A stretch of 64,000 nucleotides of DNA from Enterobacter cloacae complex sp. ECNIH7 (GTDB lineage: Bacteria > Pseudomonadota > Gammaproteobacteria > Enterobacterales > Enterobacteriaceae): positions 4,588,001 to 4,652,000 of the forward strand of contig NZ_CP017990.1 of the NCBI RefSeq assembly GCF_002208095.1, written 5' to 3'. The position numbers and the translations under genes were made by a program. Positions 46,825 to 64,000 of the stretch are shown here, piece after piece (positions within the stretch are counted from its first letter, which is position 1; every line of letters begins with the position of its first letter). The notes beneath the pieces are model-generated. The model worked only from the letters and a program-made list of their open reading frames with translations. It did not search any database and had not been told where the DNA came from.

Positions 46825-47745
46825 ACGGGGAACCCACGGGCGGCCAAGCGCCGCCCCCTGCACGCCGTTCTCCTGCAGGTAGCGGTCGATTTCCACCATC
46901 CCCGTCCAGCGGTTCTCACACCATAGCGGTGCCAGAAGCGTTGGACGGCGGGCGCTGGCCGAGATGCGGTGGTAGACGATTTCCGGCGGGGTGTGGCGAA
47001 TCATCTCCCCCGCCGTCACCGTATAGTCCTCAAGCTCAATACCGCTTAACCGCCCGGCTTCCCAGGCTTTCGCCATAATGCTTCCCGTAACGATATGCAG
47101 CGGGTGCAGCTTAATGCCGTCCACGCCGGTCTCAACCACCTTTTCCAGCGTCTCCAGGCCGTGCTGCTGCCCTTCACCCGGCAAGCCGACAATCAGATGC
47201 GAGCAGACCTTCAGCCCGCGCTCGCGGGCCAGGCGCGTGGTGCGCTGGTAGCAGGCGAAATCATGGCCACGGTTAATACGGTGCAGGGTTTTGTCATGCG
47301 CGGTCTGCAGGCCCAGCTCCAGCCAGATCTCGTAGCCTTGCTCTTTGTACTCGCTGAGCAGGTCCAGCACCGCGTCCGGTACGCAGTCCGGGCGCGTGCC
47401 CACGCACAGCCCAACGATGTTAGTCTGGCTGACGGCCTGCTGATACATAGAGCGCAGCACCTGTACTTCCGCCCACGTGCTGGTGTAGGCCTGAAAATAG
47501 GCCAGATACTGCTTCGCGCGGTTCACCTGGCTTGCCTGATGGACAAGCTGTTCAGCGATAGATTTATGCTGCTGGGCTTCGTCAGCAAAGGACGCAACGT
47601 TACAGAAGGTGCAGCCGCCGCGCCCGATGGTGCCATCGCGATTCGGGCAGCTAAACCCGCCGTGCAGCGTCAGCTTATGAACCTTTTGCCCATACCGCTG
47701 CAAAAGATCCCCACCAAACATATTGACTAATTTCTGTAACTGCAT
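46804..47745 (-). CDS. yhcC: Radical SAM protein YhcC, altered C-terminus
   Basis: A 313-residue TIGR01212-type radical SAM protein of unknown substrate. The Fe-S cysteines are Cys33, Cys45 and Cys48 in [16 protein letters not shown], and [11 protein letters not shown] follows. E. coli YhcC is 309 residues and ends GRPWLPPTE; here the end is [13 protein letters not shown], and the final seven residues are read from the complement of the yjgR terminus. The start at 47745 ([12 protein letters not shown]) is the E. coli one; an upstream in-frame ATG at 47787 is also open. Confidence 0.93.
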   Translation of the reverse strand: MQLQKLVNMFGGDLLQRYGQKVHKLTLHGGFSCPNRDGTIGRGGCTFCNVASFADEAQQHKSIAEQLVHQASQVNRAKQYLAYFQAYTSTWAEVQVLRSMYQQAVSQTNIVGLCVGTRPDCVPDAVLDLLSEYKEQGYEIWLELGLQTAHDKTLHRINRGHDFACYQRTTRLARERGLKVCSHLIVGLPGEGQQHGLETLEKVVETGVDGIKLHPLHIVTGSIMAKAWEAGRLSGIELEDYTVTAGEMIRHTPPEIVYHRISASARRPTLLAPLWCENRWTGMVEIDRYLQENGVQGAALGRPWVPRLTATAA

Positions 47746-48432
47746 AATCTGATAGACCGTCCCGGAGAAAGGGGACAAGCCTGCCACTTTTAGCCTCTGT
47801 CGGCGATGACCTGGATCAATCGCCCTGGACGGCTTTTATCTATATGAATAAATACTCAGGATTACTGCAATTTCATTCACGCTACCCGTGATTACTTTTC
47901 CTTATGTTCTGATTGTTTTTTTCATTTATAGCGCCACCACTGAAAAACAGTGGGTTTATGCGGGTTTTCAGCCATTGCCAGATTATTATTCTGCTATAAA
48001 ACGGCTATTCAGCACGCTACATTGATAATACCGCTTTCATATAGTGAGTCAGATCACACTCCGCTGCGTCCTGCCAGGGCATACAATCAATGTAAAAATA
48101 GTTAAATGACATTTAATTTCAAAGACATAAACTCTCTTTAGCACATTTTTGTATAAATAAGATTGCCATTTGACCTGTGTACCAATTCCCGATAAGTTGG
48201 AAATCCGCTGGAAGCTTTCTGGATGAGCGGCCTGCTCATCATATTTATGCAGTAATTGAGATTCCCTCTGAAGCAAGTCCTCAAACTTGTTTACCTGCGC
48301 GAAAGGATGAAAAAGAGGGCGAATGCGAGGTCCGCGTATGAAACGCAAACCCCGTCGCCATGCTCTTTCTGTGCCTGTGCGCCACGGTAAAGTTCAGTGG
48401 GAAGCCCGACGAGCCTGGGGAGGTTCACTGAT
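47746..48432 (+). promoter_or_regulatory. Long regulatory/leader region upstream of gltBD
   Basis: No convincing gene in this 687-bp gap between yhcC and gltB. It is AT-rich, as expected for the Lrp/IHF/CRP-controlled gltBDF promoter of E. coli. A candidate -35 TTGACC lies at 48170-48175 with a weak -10 near 48191-48198. The downstream leader has small hairpins (GATGAGC/GCTCATC, 48222-48240; CAAGT/ACTTG, 48274-48289) and a short ORF at 48338. Confidence 0.6.
48043..48058 (+). promoter_or_regulatory. Candidate CRP site upstream of gltB
   Basis: AGTGA-GTCAGA-TCACA fits TGTGA-N6-TCACA with one mismatch. It lies about 375 bp before the gltB start and upstream of the candidate promoter. E. coli gltBDF is also influenced by CRP. 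Assigned by motif only. Confidence 0.45.
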
Positions 48433-54321
<5,889 letters not shown>

Positions 54322-54328
54322 GAAAACG

Positions 54329-54356
54329 AGCCGGATGGAATTACCATCCGGCTTTT

Positions 54357-54358
<2 letters not shown>
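54329..54358. terminator. Bidirectional terminator between gltD and nanQ
   Basis: AGCCGGATGG-AATTA-CCATCCGGCTTTTTT, a perfect 10-bp stem with six T on the plus strand, 7 bp after gltD and touching the nanQ stop. Confidence 0.9.
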
Positions 54359-55677
<1,319 letters not shown>

Positions 55678-55681
<4 letters not shown>

Positions 55682-57162
55682 TTCACCACCTGCTCGCGTT
55701 TGACCGCCCCCGCCGGGAAGGCTCCGCTCAGCGGTTTACCGTCGATAGCATCGTGAGTGCGTAGCGCTTCCGGCCTCATCCAACGCTGAACGCGAGACGG
55801 CATATCCAGGCCGATCAACAGGATAACCACAAACGTCAGGCCAAAGGAGAGCGATCCCAGCGCGGTTCCCAACTCCATCCGTTGCGACAGCAGCGCGCCG
55901 ATCACCGGTGCAAGCGCCCCGCCTAGCGCGCCGACGTTATAGGTAAATCCAAGCCCGGCCGCCCGCTGGTCGGTATCGAAGTAACCACCGATGAGTTTAG
56001 GCAAGATCCCGGAAATACCCTGACCCAGCATCTGCTGGAAAAAGAGCAACAGCCCGAGCACCCAGATATTCGTACCGCCGATCGCAAACACCGGAATGAT
56101 GAGCATCTGCGAGGCCAGCAGGCTGCAGACGTACGCTTTACGGGTTCCCAGCCAGTCGCCAAGAAAACCGCCTACGCAGCAGCCCACCGCCGCGCCAAAT
56201 CCGCTGAAGAACAGCACGCGGGCCACCGTAACCGGATCGTAGGCCAGCTCCGTTTTCAAATAGGTTGGCAGTAGCGCCTGAATCGGCCACGAGTACAGAA
56301 AGGCGAATAGCACCACTACCATCAGCGTTACGCCAGTAGGCCAGCGTTTGCCGCTGCTTTGCACCATAAAGCTGATAAAAACGACAGCGCACAGCAGCCC
56401 CAGAATGACCACCATCCCGACGTTGTTTAGCTCCCCGGCAAAGCAGAGCCACAGCGCCATACCGGCAAACAGCGTCATGGCAATATTGATTACGCGGTAT
56501 TTGCCGCGATAAAGAATATCAACCATCGTACGCACCGGGGCTTTACCTTCATGCTTCGCTTGCCAGTCCTCCGATTCCGGGATGTTTTTACGCAGCCACA
56601 GGGCAAAGACGATGGGCAAAATGCCGATAAAGAATAGCGCACGCCAGCCCCAGACGGGGACCACGAGACTGTAAACCTGCGCGGCAATGACGGCGCCCAC
56701 GGAGAAACCGGAAATCAGAAAACCGCTCGCCTTGTTGCGCAGATGCTTCGGCCAGCTTTCAATCACGTAGGTTGCGCTGGAACCATATTCGCCTGCCATC
56801 CCCATGCCAATCACCATTCTGGCAATAAACATGGTGACGTAGCCTGGCGCAAACCCGCAGGCCAGAGTACCGCAGGAGAACAGAACAATGCTGGTTATCA
56901 TCGCCAGCTTACGGCCATAGCGATCGCCCATCGCCCCCAGCAGCAGGCCACCAAACCAGCGTGAGATAAAGGCCGCCGAAATTAAACTCGCGGCTTCCAC
57001 CGTCGTCAGGCCGAACTCACTTTTTACTTCCGTCAGAACTAAGGCAATCAGGACAAAATCGAAGCCATCAAGCAAATATCCCAGCCAGGCGGCGGAGAAG
57101 GCACGCCACTGCGGGCGGCTGAGATGGCGGTACCACGGGATGCTTTGGGTAGATATACTCAT
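55678..57162 (-). CDS. nanT: Sialic acid/H+ symporter NanT
   Basis: NanT is the inner-membrane major facilitator that imports N-acetylneuraminate. The 494-residue product from ATG 57162 ([16 protein letters not shown]) is close to E. coli NanT (496), with about 14 hydrophobic segments and MFS motifs GDRYGRKLA and IPESEDW. The frame is open to 57321 but passes through a REP element, so the longer start is rejected. It overlaps nanK by 4 bp where K-12 has nanE. Confidence 0.96.
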
Positions 57163-57193
57163 TTCACTCTCCCGACGATTTATCTGTCGTTTT

Positions 57194-57220
57194 GCCGGAC
57201 GGCGGCTGCGCCTTATCCGG
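57194..57220. repeat. REP element between nanA and nanT
   Basis: GCCGGACGGCGGCTGCGCCT followed by TATCCGG, a canonical REP, 13 bp after the nanA stop. It may stabilise the nanA portion of the operon mRNA. Confidence 0.8.
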
Positions 57221-57233
57221 TCTGCGTAATGCG

Positions 57234-58127
57234 TTAGCGTTTTTCCGCCATCAGCTGTTCTGCCAGGGCTTTTAACGCTGGCACAAATTTTTCGTCCACA
57301 GGGGAAAACGGCTTGCGGCACAGCGGTACGGAAACCACGTCCATGTAGTGCAGCACCGTTTTCAGACCACGGAAGACACCGGCTTTGATCAGCAGGTCGA
57401 TAACCTTATTGCACTCGCTTTGCAGACTCTGCGCGGTGGCGTTATCCCCATCCCGAACCGCTTTAGCGATTGCCTGGTAGCGCCAGCCCATGATGTTGTA
57501 CGTACTGCCGATCCCTCCGTCAGCGCCTGCAAGCAGACCGGAGGCGAAGATCTCGTCGTAGCCGTTGTAGAGCACAAGTTCCGGATGCGCACGGCGGATC
57601 TGTTCCATCTGGAAGAGATCGCCAGAGGTTTGCTTCAGCGCGCCGACGCCCGGCAGCGTGACCAGGGTGTTGATCTGCTCAAGCGTCAGCTTCACGCCGC
57701 TGAGGGCCGGAATGTTGTAAACCACCATCGGTAACCCCTCTGCAGCGTCAATAATTGCACGATAGTGATCGCAGTGTTCTTCAAAGCTGAACGGATAGTA
57801 AAACGGTGTGACGGCGGACACGGCGTCAAACCCAAAGCGGGCAGCGGCGGTGGCCAGCCGCTGGCTCTCTGCTGTGCTGACGCAGCCAACATGGGCAATG
57901 AGCGTAATTTTCCCCTTCGCCTCTTCCGCCACGATCTCCATGACTTGCTCACGTTCGGAAAGGCTTTGTACAAAAGCCTCTCCTGTTGAACCACCCACAT
58001 AAAGCCCGTCGATGCCCTGCTCAATATTGAACTGCACCAGACGGCGCAGGCTCTCTGTATCCAGCATTTGTTGTTGAGTAAACGGGGTCAGGAGTGCGGC
58101 CATTACGCCGCGTAATTGCGTTGCCAT
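57234..58127 (-). CDS. nanA: N-acetylneuraminate lyase NanA
   Basis: NanA cleaves sialic acid to N-acetylmannosamine and pyruvate. The 297-residue TIM-barrel protein has the E. coli length. Schiff-base Lys165 lies in GALKQTSGD, Tyr137 in [10 protein letters not shown], and the pyruvate-binding GGSTGE at 45-50. First gene of nanATKQ, downstream of nanR with NanR operator sites between them. Confidence 0.97.
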   Translation of the reverse strand: MATQLRGVMAALLTPFTQQQMLDTESLRRLVQFNIEQGIDGLYVGGSTGEAFVQSLSEREQVMEIVAEEAKGKITLIAHVGCVSTAESQRLATAAARFGFDAVSAVTPFYYPFSFEEHCDHYRAIIDAAEGLPMVVYNIPALSGVKLTLEQINTLVTLPGVGALKQTSGDLFQMEQIRRAHPELVLYNGYDEIFASGLLAGADGGIGSTYNIMGWRYQAIAKAVRDGDNATAQSLQSECNKVIDLLIKAGVFRGLKTVLHYMDVVSVPLCRKPFSPVDEKFVPALKALAEQLMAEKR

Positions 58128-58162
58128 AGTTACCTCAATCGATCGTGTGTTTGTTAAAACGA

Positions 58163-58187
58163 CATACCTTTATACCTATTATACCAG
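58163..58187 (-). promoter_or_regulatory. NanR operator with three GGTATA repeats
   Basis: On the minus strand TGGTATAATAGGTATAAAGG continues into TATG, giving three GGTATA-like direct repeats about 36 bp before the nanA start. This matches the E. coli NanR operator, where sialic acid releases the repressor. Confidence 0.88.
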
Positions 58188-58249
58188 ACCAATTAAGCAG
58201 CAGTGGAATACAGAACGCTTATATTGCGATCTGCTTCACTAAAGGATCG

Positions 58250-59032
58250 TTATTTTTTGGCTTTTGAATGTTGGCCGAAAGCGTGCCAGGTGGCAGAAAC
58301 GCTGTTGAGATGGGTCTGGAGCGCGCGATCGGCCTCATCCGGGTCCCGGCGGCGGATCGCATCGACGATCGCAATATGCTGGTGATAGCTGACTTCATTA
58401 TGCTTATACAGCTCGGCATCCGGCACTTTAGGGCGCGCGGCAATCAGCCAGTCGAGCAGCGCAACGTGGATCGCATTAAAGATCGGATTGCCGGGAATTT
58501 CCGCCAGCACGCGGTGAAAATCGACGTCGGATCGGATAAACAGGGCGTTATCATCCAGAGACTGGCTGTTGATCTCCAGCGCTTGTGTCAGCCGAGCGAT
58601 TTGCTCGTCAGTGGCAAATTCAGCGGCAAAACGGACAAGGCTGGATTCAAAGAACAGACGTAGCTGTTCAAAATGGGCAATGCCGCCGGGCTGGGTAAGG
58701 AAATCTTTCGCCATGCCTGAAAGCTCGTTGATGATGGTATCGGCAGAAGGCATGGAGACGCGGGCACGTTCACCGTTGTTGATCTGCACCAGTCCTTTAC
58801 GCTTTAGCGCCGCCAGCGCCTCCCGCACCGAAGGGCGCCCCACGTTGAAGAACTCCATCAGCTCACGTTCGGAGGGAAGTTGTTCTCCCTGAGCAAACTC
58901 TTTGCGGCGGATCATCTGCTCGAGCTCTTCTTCCACCATATCGGACAGCTTTTTGCGCGCCAGAGGACGACGTCGCAGGCTGCGGCCAATAGTTTCATCA
59001 GAGTTTTCAGCTTTAAGATCAGTTGGTTTCAT
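58250..59032 (-). CDS. nanR: GntR-family sialic acid repressor NanR
   Basis: NanR represses nan genes until bound by N-acetylneuraminate. The 260-residue product (E. coli 263) has an N-terminal winged helix ([22 protein letters not shown]) and a FadR-type FCD ligand domain (about 105-250) with metal-binding histidines. The N-terminal extension differs from E. coli, as is usual. It is upstream of nanA on the same strand with 122 bp between. Confidence 0.95.
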   Translation of the reverse strand: MKPTDLKAENSDETIGRSLRRRPLARKKLSDMVEEELEQMIRRKEFAQGEQLPSERELMEFFNVGRPSVREALAALKRKGLVQINNGERARVSMPSADTIINELSGMAKDFLTQPGGIAHFEQLRLFFESSLVRFAAEFATDEQIARLTQALEINSQSLDDNALFIRSDVDFHRVLAEIPGNPIFNAIHVALLDWLIAARPKVPDAELYKHNEVSYHQHIAIVDAIRRRDPDEADRALQTHLNSVSATWHAFGQHSKAKK

Positions 59033-59107
59033 TGCAGTCCGGTGCCATAGAAGTAAAACAATTTATCATAACACAGGAAATTAGAGGGGGCGAAAAGGGG
59101 CAGAAAG

Positions 59108-59133
59108 CAAAACAGGCCCGATTGGGCCTGTTT
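59108..59133 (-). terminator. Terminator after sspB
   Basis: Minus-strand stem AACAGGCCC-AATC-GGGCCTGTTTTG. It begins 3 bp after the sspB stop and ends the sspA-sspB transcript before nanR. Confidence 0.8.
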
Positions 59134-59135
59134 GA

Positions 59136-59633
59136 TTATTTCACGACGCGAAGAGCCGGACGACCACCGCGCGGAGGCGGATCGTCATCAGGGTCATTGT
59201 CGTCGTGATGATCGGGTTTATCGCCATCAATAAGTGACATCACCGTGTCGCTTTCGCGCTCATCGGATGCGTTGTCATCATTCAGGCTGGCAACATCTTC
59301 ATCATACGCCGCTTCCGGCTCGAACATGGTACCCGCACCGTTTTCACGCGCGTAGATAGCCAGCACGGCTGCCAGAGGTACGGAAACCTGACGCGGCACG
59401 CCGCCGAAACGCGCGTTGAAGCGCACTTCATCGTTCGCCAGTTCCAGGTTACCCACCGCGCGCGGGGCGATATTCAGTACGATCTGTCCGTCACGTGCGT
59501 ATTCCATTGGAACCAGCACGCCCGGCAACGTCACATCCACAACCAGGTGCGGCGTGAGCTGGTTATCCAGCAGCCATTCATAGAAGGCGCGCAGCAGATA
59601 CGGACGGCGTGGGGTAAGTTGTGACATTTCCAC
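59136..59633 (-). CDS. sspB: ClpXP protease specificity-enhancing factor SspB
   Basis: SspB tethers ssrA-tagged proteins and RseA fragments to ClpX. The 165-residue product has the E. coli length, an N-terminal tag-binding domain and a disordered acidic linker ending in the ClpX-binding GGRPALRVVK. I prefer a GTG start at 59633 (read MEMSQLTPRR) because GAGG lies nine bases upstream; ATG 59639 overlaps the sspA stop with poor spacing, and ATG 59627 is too far. Confidence 0.94.
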   Translation of the reverse strand: MEMSQLTPRRPYLLRAFYEWLLDNQLTPHLVVDVTLPGVLVPMEYARDGQIVLNIAPRAVGNLELANDEVRFNARFGGVPRQVSVPLAAVLAIYARENGAGTMFEPEAAYDEDVASLNDDNASDERESDTVMSLIDGDKPDHHDDNDPDDDPPPRGGRPALRVVK

Positions 59634-59638
59634 AGTCA

Positions 59639-60277
59639 TTAGCCTCGGCCGAGACGCATTTCACGTTCCGGTTCAGTTAAAGATGCCAGGAAAGAGTCGC
59701 GCTCAAAGACGCGAGTCATATAGCCTTTCAGCTCTTTTGCGCCAGGACCGCTGAACTCTACGCCCAGGGTTGGCAGACGCCACAGCAGCGGTGCCAGGTA
59801 GCAATCCACCAGGCTGAACTCATCGCTCAGGAAGAATGGTTTCTGACCAAACACAGGAGCGATCGCCAGCAGCTCTTCACGCAGTTGTTTACGTGCAGCG
59901 TCAGCTTCAGAAGCGGAACCGCTGGTAATCACGTTCATCAGCGAGTACCAGTCTTTTTCGATACGCTGCATGTACAGGCGGCTTTCACCACGCGCGACAG
60001 GGTAAACAGGCATCAGTGGCGGATGCGGGAAACGCTCATCCAGATATTCCATAATGATACGGGATTCCCACAGGGTCAGCTCGCGATCCACCAGCGTCGG
60101 TACGCTTTGGCTCGGGTTGAGATCGATCAGATCCTGAGGCGGGTTATCCTTTTCCACATGCTCGATCTCAAAACTGACACCCTTCTCGGCCAGCACGATA
60201 CGAACCTGATGGCTATAAATGTCAGTAGGACCAGAAAACAGCGTCATTACCGAACGTTTGTTGGCAGCGACAGCCAT
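59639..60277 (-). CDS. sspA: Stringent starvation protein A
   Basis: SspA is a glutathione S-transferase-fold protein without GST activity that binds RNA polymerase and affects H-NS levels and acid resistance. The 212-residue product has the E. coli length and the surface pocket PHPP (in ERFPHPPLMP) needed for function. It precedes sspB on the same strand and follows rpsI after about 300 bp (60278-60585), which holds the rpsI terminator and presumably the sspA promoter. Confidence 0.97.
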   Translation of the reverse strand: MAVAANKRSVMTLFSGPTDIYSHQVRIVLAEKGVSFEIEHVEKDNPPQDLIDLNPSQSVPTLVDRELTLWESRIIMEYLDERFPHPPLMPVYPVARGESRLYMQRIEKDWYSLMNVITSGSASEADAARKQLREELLAIAPVFGQKPFFLSDEFSLVDCYLAPLLWRLPTLGVEFSGPGAKELKGYMTRVFERDSFLASLTEPEREMRLGRG

Positions 60278-60530
60278 GAAAACCTCCAGGTATATTCAGA
60301 ATTTTTACTGCTACCAGCCCAACAGGGGCCAGCCAGATGTTGTATCGCCCATCCCAGAGAAAACACATTGTTCAAGAAACGAACAAAAATCGAGTATTCA
60401 CCGATATTTGGGCAGAAAATTGGATGATAGTTTACCAGATTTTGATGGCTTTGTGGTGAGGGGATTCTGGAAATGTGGAAAAAGAGAAGATATATGCATG
60501 GATATTGTGGATAACCTGCGCATTATCCAT

Positions 60531-60555
60531 AAAAAAACCCGCCGAAGCGGGTTTT
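60531..60555 (-). terminator. Terminator after rpsI
   Basis: Minus-strand stem AAAAACCCGC-TTCG-GCGGGTTTTTTT, with a stable TTCG tetraloop and long T tract, 30 bp after rpsI. Confidence 0.93.
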
Positions 60556-60585
60556 TCGCCAATCGTTCTGCGTAAGCAGAATGGA

Positions 60586-60981
<396 letters not shown>

Positions 60982-60993
60982 CTATAATCCCGA

Positions 60994-61591
<598 letters not shown>

Positions 61592-61659
61592 GAGAAGTTG
61601 AGGTCAAAGATCGACCCTTAAATGTGATTTGGAATGGGTTTTTCGGGGGTGTGGAAAAT

Positions 61660-61715
61660 GCCGGGTGGCGGCTGCGCCTTACCCGGCCTACAAGGTTCCC
61701 TTCTCAGGGAGAGGG
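61660..61715. repeat. REP element plus degenerate hairpin repeat between rplM and zapE
   Basis: GCCGGGTGGCGGCTGCGCCT followed by TACCCGGC (61660-61687) is a canonical REP. It runs directly into CCCTTCTCAGGGAGAGGG, a worn copy of the element at 43475. Both fall between the rplM promoter and the zapE stop. Confidence 0.7.
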
Positions 61716-61721
61716 TGGCAT

Positions 61722-62846
61722 TTATGGCATATGCTCCAGCTTCAGGTATTCCTCACTCTGCATCTCCTGCAGGCGCGACAGGCAGCGCTGGAACTCAAAT
61801 TTCAGCCGCTCTCCCTGGTAAATCTCATATAAAGGTACCTCGGCGCTGACCACCAGCTTGACGTGGCGCTCATAAAACTCATCCACCAGCGCAATGAAGC
61901 GCCGTGCTTCGCTCTCCATCAGCCGCGTCATCACCGGCACGTCCAGCACCATCACGGTGTGGAACAGACGCGAAAGCGCAATGTAGTCGTGCTGGCTGCG
62001 GGCATCCACGCAGAGCGTCGTAAAGGAGACCGCCAGCGTTTGGTTTTCGACGCCAAGCGTGGGCAGCGGTCGATGGTTAATCTCGAGTTCCGGGGCGTGC
62101 TCGCGTTTTGCCCCCGCCAGCGCCAGCCAGAGTGTATCCATCTCGCGGGTGGTCTCTGCATTTAACGGCGAAAGCCACAGATGCGCCTGAGTCAGCGTGC
62201 GCAGACGATAATCGACACCGGCATCGACGTTCATGATGTCGCAGTGCTGCTTGATGGCATCAATGGCGGGCAGGAAGCGTGCCCGCTGCAGGCCGTTACG
62301 ATAGAGCTCATCCGGCGGGATATTCGACGTGGCCACCAGCGTGATCCCGCGGGCAAATAGCGCTTTCATCAGGCCGCCTAGCAGCATGGCATCGGTGATG
62401 TCAGACACAAAAAACTCGTCGAAGCAGAGCACGTCGGTTTCAGCTTTGAACCTGTCGGCCACAATCTCCAGCGGATCGCTTTTGCCCTGCAGTGCGGTCA
62501 GCTCTTCATGCACCCGCAGCATAAAACGATGGAAGTGCAGACGCTGCTTACGTGCGCCAGGCAGACTCATGTAAAACAGGTCCATCAGCCAGGTTTTTCC
62601 GCGACCGACCCCGCCCCACATATATAAACCGCGTACCGGCGCGTGAGCCTGTGGCGCTTTTTTACCGAGCAACCGCCCAAATGCCGCCTTTAGCCCACCG
62701 TTCTGTTCGACTTCAGCGGGTTTTGCCGTGAGCTCCTGATAAACCATCTCCAGACGGTTTACCGCCTCACGTTGAACGTCATCAGGCTGATGAGTGCCCT
62801 CGTTAAGGGCCAGTTGATAACGCGATGCAGGGGACAGGTTTTGCAT
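61722..62846 (-). CDS. zapE: Cell division protein ZapE (AFG1-like ATPase)
   Basis: ZapE is an AAA+ ATPase that joins the Z-ring during constriction under stress. The 374-residue product (E. coli 375) has Walker A GGVGRGKTW, Walker B VLCFDEFFVSD and sensor segment LVATSNIPPDELY, typical of AFG1. It is a single-gene unit, divergent from zapG. Confidence 0.96.
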   Translation of the reverse strand: MQNLSPASRYQLALNEGTHQPDDVQREAVNRLEMVYQELTAKPAEVEQNGGLKAAFGRLLGKKAPQAHAPVRGLYMWGGVGRGKTWLMDLFYMSLPGARKQRLHFHRFMLRVHEELTALQGKSDPLEIVADRFKAETDVLCFDEFFVSDITDAMLLGGLMKALFARGITLVATSNIPPDELYRNGLQRARFLPAIDAIKQHCDIMNVDAGVDYRLRTLTQAHLWLSPLNAETTREMDTLWLALAGAKREHAPELEINHRPLPTLGVENQTLAVSFTTLCVDARSQHDYIALSRLFHTVMVLDVPVMTRLMESEARRFIALVDEFYERHVKLVVSAEVPLYEIYQGERLKFEFQRCLSRLQEMQSEEYLKLEHMP

Positions 62847-63035
62847 AATCTTATTGTTATTCCTTCAATTAACGATCACCAGCAGACGTGACTGATGAAA
62901 AAAAGGCCGTTCTACACTACGCGATGATACGTCAGGATTCCACTTCTGCAGAAATAGCGGTTATAGTGGCATTATCAGGCACAGGCAGGAGCCGAGCCAA
63001 CACCCTACGGAACAACAAGACAACGGGAGAAGTTC

Positions 63036-63434
63036 ATGACCTGGGAATATGCGCTAATCGGTTTAGTCGTCGGCATCGTCATCGGTGCTGTGGCCATGCG
63101 TTTCGGTAATCGCAAATTGCGTCAGCAGCAGTCACTGCAGTACGAACTGGAAAAGAACAAAGCCGAGCTGGAAGAGTATCGTGAAGAGCTGGTCAGCCAT
63201 TTTGCCCGCAGCGCCGAGCTGCTGGACAACATGGCAACCGACTATCGTCAGCTGTATCAACATATGGCAAAAAGCTCCAGCAGCCTGCTGCCGGAAATGA
63301 CCGCGGAAACCAACCCGTTCCGCAACCGTCTGGCTGACTCTGAAGCCGGTAACGATCAGGCGCCCGTTCAGATGCCTCGCGACTATTCCGATGGCGCGTC
63401 CGGCCTGCTGCGCGGCGGTGTAAAACGCGATTAA
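63036..63434 (+). CDS. zapG: Z-ring associated protein ZapG (YhcB, DUF1043)
   Basis: A 132-residue inner-membrane protein with one N-terminal helix (about 3-21, ALIGLVVGIVIGAVAMRFG) followed by a long coiled coil (about 30-85) and a disordered tail ending RGGVKRD. It equals E. coli YhcB in length. YhcB interacts with division and elongation proteins. A GGAGAAG ribosome site precedes the ATG. Confidence 0.95.
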   Translation: MTWEYALIGLVVGIVIGAVAMRFGNRKLRQQQSLQYELEKNKAELEEYREELVSHFARSAELLDNMATDYRQLYQHMAKSSSSLLPEMTAETNPFRNRLADSEAGNDQAPVQMPRDYSDGASGLLRGGVKRD

Positions 63435-63456
63435 TCGCACAACCTGAATTTATTTT

Positions 63457-63479
63457 ACGGGCGCAGCGATTGCGCCCGT
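63457..63479 (+). terminator. Hairpin terminator after zapG
   Basis: ACGGGCGCA-GCGAT-TGCGCCCGT followed by CCTTTCC, 22 bp after zapG. Strong stem, weak T tract. Confidence 0.6.
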
Positions 63480-63605
63480 CCTTTCCTGATTACCCCAGCT
63501 ATCATTTAGTTAAACACCTCATTGTTCAGCGGTTTAAAATTCAATAACATCAACGTGTTTTTAGGGCCGTTTTTCCTTTATTCCAGGTTACGAGAGTCAA
63601 CATCG

Positions 63606-64000
63606 ATGAAGAAAAAAAACCAGCTGTTGAGCGCTATCGCGTTAAGTGTCGGGTTATCTCTCTCGGCGTCCGTCCCTGTATTTGCCGCCATTCCTTCCCA
63701 GGTGCCTGGCCAGGCGGCCATTCCAAGCCTCGCGCCCATGCTGGAAAAAGTGTTGCCTGCGGTCGTTAGCGTTCAGGTTGAGGGCACCGCGGTACAAAGC
63801 CAACGCGTCCCTGAAGAACTGAAAAAATATTTCGGCGATGAGTCTCCCGACCAGCAGGCGCAGCCTTTTGAAGGCCTGGGCTCTGGCGTCATTATTGATG
63901 CGGCAAAAGGCTATATCCTGACCAACAATCACGTCATCAGCCAGGCCGATAAGATCAGCGTCCAGCTGAACGATGGCCGCGAATTTGATGCCAAACTGAT
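63606..64000 (+). CDS. degQ: Periplasmic serine endoprotease DegQ, N-terminal part
   Basis: DegQ is an HtrA-family periplasmic protease/chaperone. The first 131 codons are in the window. They encode a signal peptide (about residues 1-27, ending PVFA), [20 protein letters not shown], and the trypsin-like domain up to the catalytic His109 in LTNNHVI. Catalytic Asp and Ser and the PDZ domains lie beyond the edge. It is degQ rather than degP by sequence and by its place after zapG. Confidence 0.95.
   Translation, partial: MKKKNQLLSAIALSVGLSLSASVPVFAAIPSQVPGQAAIPSLAPMLEKVLPAVVSVQVEGTAVQSQRVPEELKKYFGDESPDQQAQPFEGLGSGVIIDAAKGYILTNNHVISQADKISVQLNDGREFDAKL

Noticed and set aside
48049..48348. A 99-codon open frame on the minus strand in the gltB upstream gap
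   Set aside because: It starts inside the gltB leader, has no ribosome site, no recognisable family, and lies over the region expected to hold the gltBD promoter and its binding sites.
57163..57321. N-terminal extension of NanT by 53 residues
   Set aside because: The extension would translate a REP element and the end of nanA. The downstream ATG gives the family length.

Overview
The window is enterobacterial chromosome, best matched to Enterobacter or a close relative such as Lelliottia or Leclercia. Nearly every protein is close to its Escherichia coli K-12 ortholog in sequence and length, and the backbone order follows the K-12 69-73 min region. Departures are a PmrAB-type two-component system between dacB and obgE, a sialic acid operon without nanE, no yrbL after ptsO, no gltF-yhcA-like or dcuD genes, and a 12.5 kb block inserted between arcB and yhcC. 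The genus is inferred. I see no prophage, insertion sequence, CRISPR array, plasmid gene or defence locus.

Layout. 1-2.7 kb: start of the metY-rimP-nusA operon on the minus strand, argG with tandem ArgR boxes, a REP pair and tRNA-Leu(GAG). 2.7-8.2 kb: secG, glmM, folP, ftsH and rlmE, all minus. 8.3-12.6 kb: yhbY, greA (with a terminator in its leader), then dacB-pmrA-pmrB as a tight operon. 12.6-17.3 kb: obgE, yhbE, rpmA and rplU minus, ispB and sfsB plus. 17.3-22.1 kb: murA, ibaG and mlaBCDEF (minus; lipid asymmetry and peptidoglycan precursors). 22.3-30.3 kb: yrbG-kdsD-kdsC-lptC-lptA-lptB-rpoN-hpf-ptsN-rapZ-ptsO (plus; KDO synthesis, LPS transport, sigma-54, nitrogen PTS). 30.3-34.2 kb: mtgA, elbB and arcB minus, with the ArcZ sRNA gene opposite, between elbB and arcB.

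34.3-46.8 kb: lptG, lptF, pepA, holC, valS, yjgM, ahr, a dihydroxyacetone kinase gene and yjgR. In K-12 this set lies near 96 min, far from arcB. Here it separates arcB from yhcC, and its internal order is a circular permutation of the K-12 order. At the right edge the stop codons of yjgR and yhcC overlap tail to tail, so the last residues of YhcC are encoded by the complement of the yjgR end. This is the most unusual feature of the window.

46.8-54.4 kb: yhcC, then gltBD (glutamate synthase) after a long regulatory leader. 54.4-59.0 kb: nanQ, nanK, nanT, nanA and nanR (sialic acid uptake and catabolism) with a NanR operator. 59.1-64 kb: sspB, sspA, rpsI, rplM and zapE minus, zapG plus, and the 5' part of degQ, cut by the window edge.

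Much of the window serves the cell envelope (mla, lpt, kds, murA, dacB, glmM, mtgA, secG, ftsH, degQ) or translation (rimP, rlmE, yhbY, obgE, L13, L21, L27, S9, valS, hpf). No wholly new multi-gene system was found. The strongest leads are the rearranged block, the dacB-linked PmrAB-type sensor, the missing nanE and the variant ArcZ.
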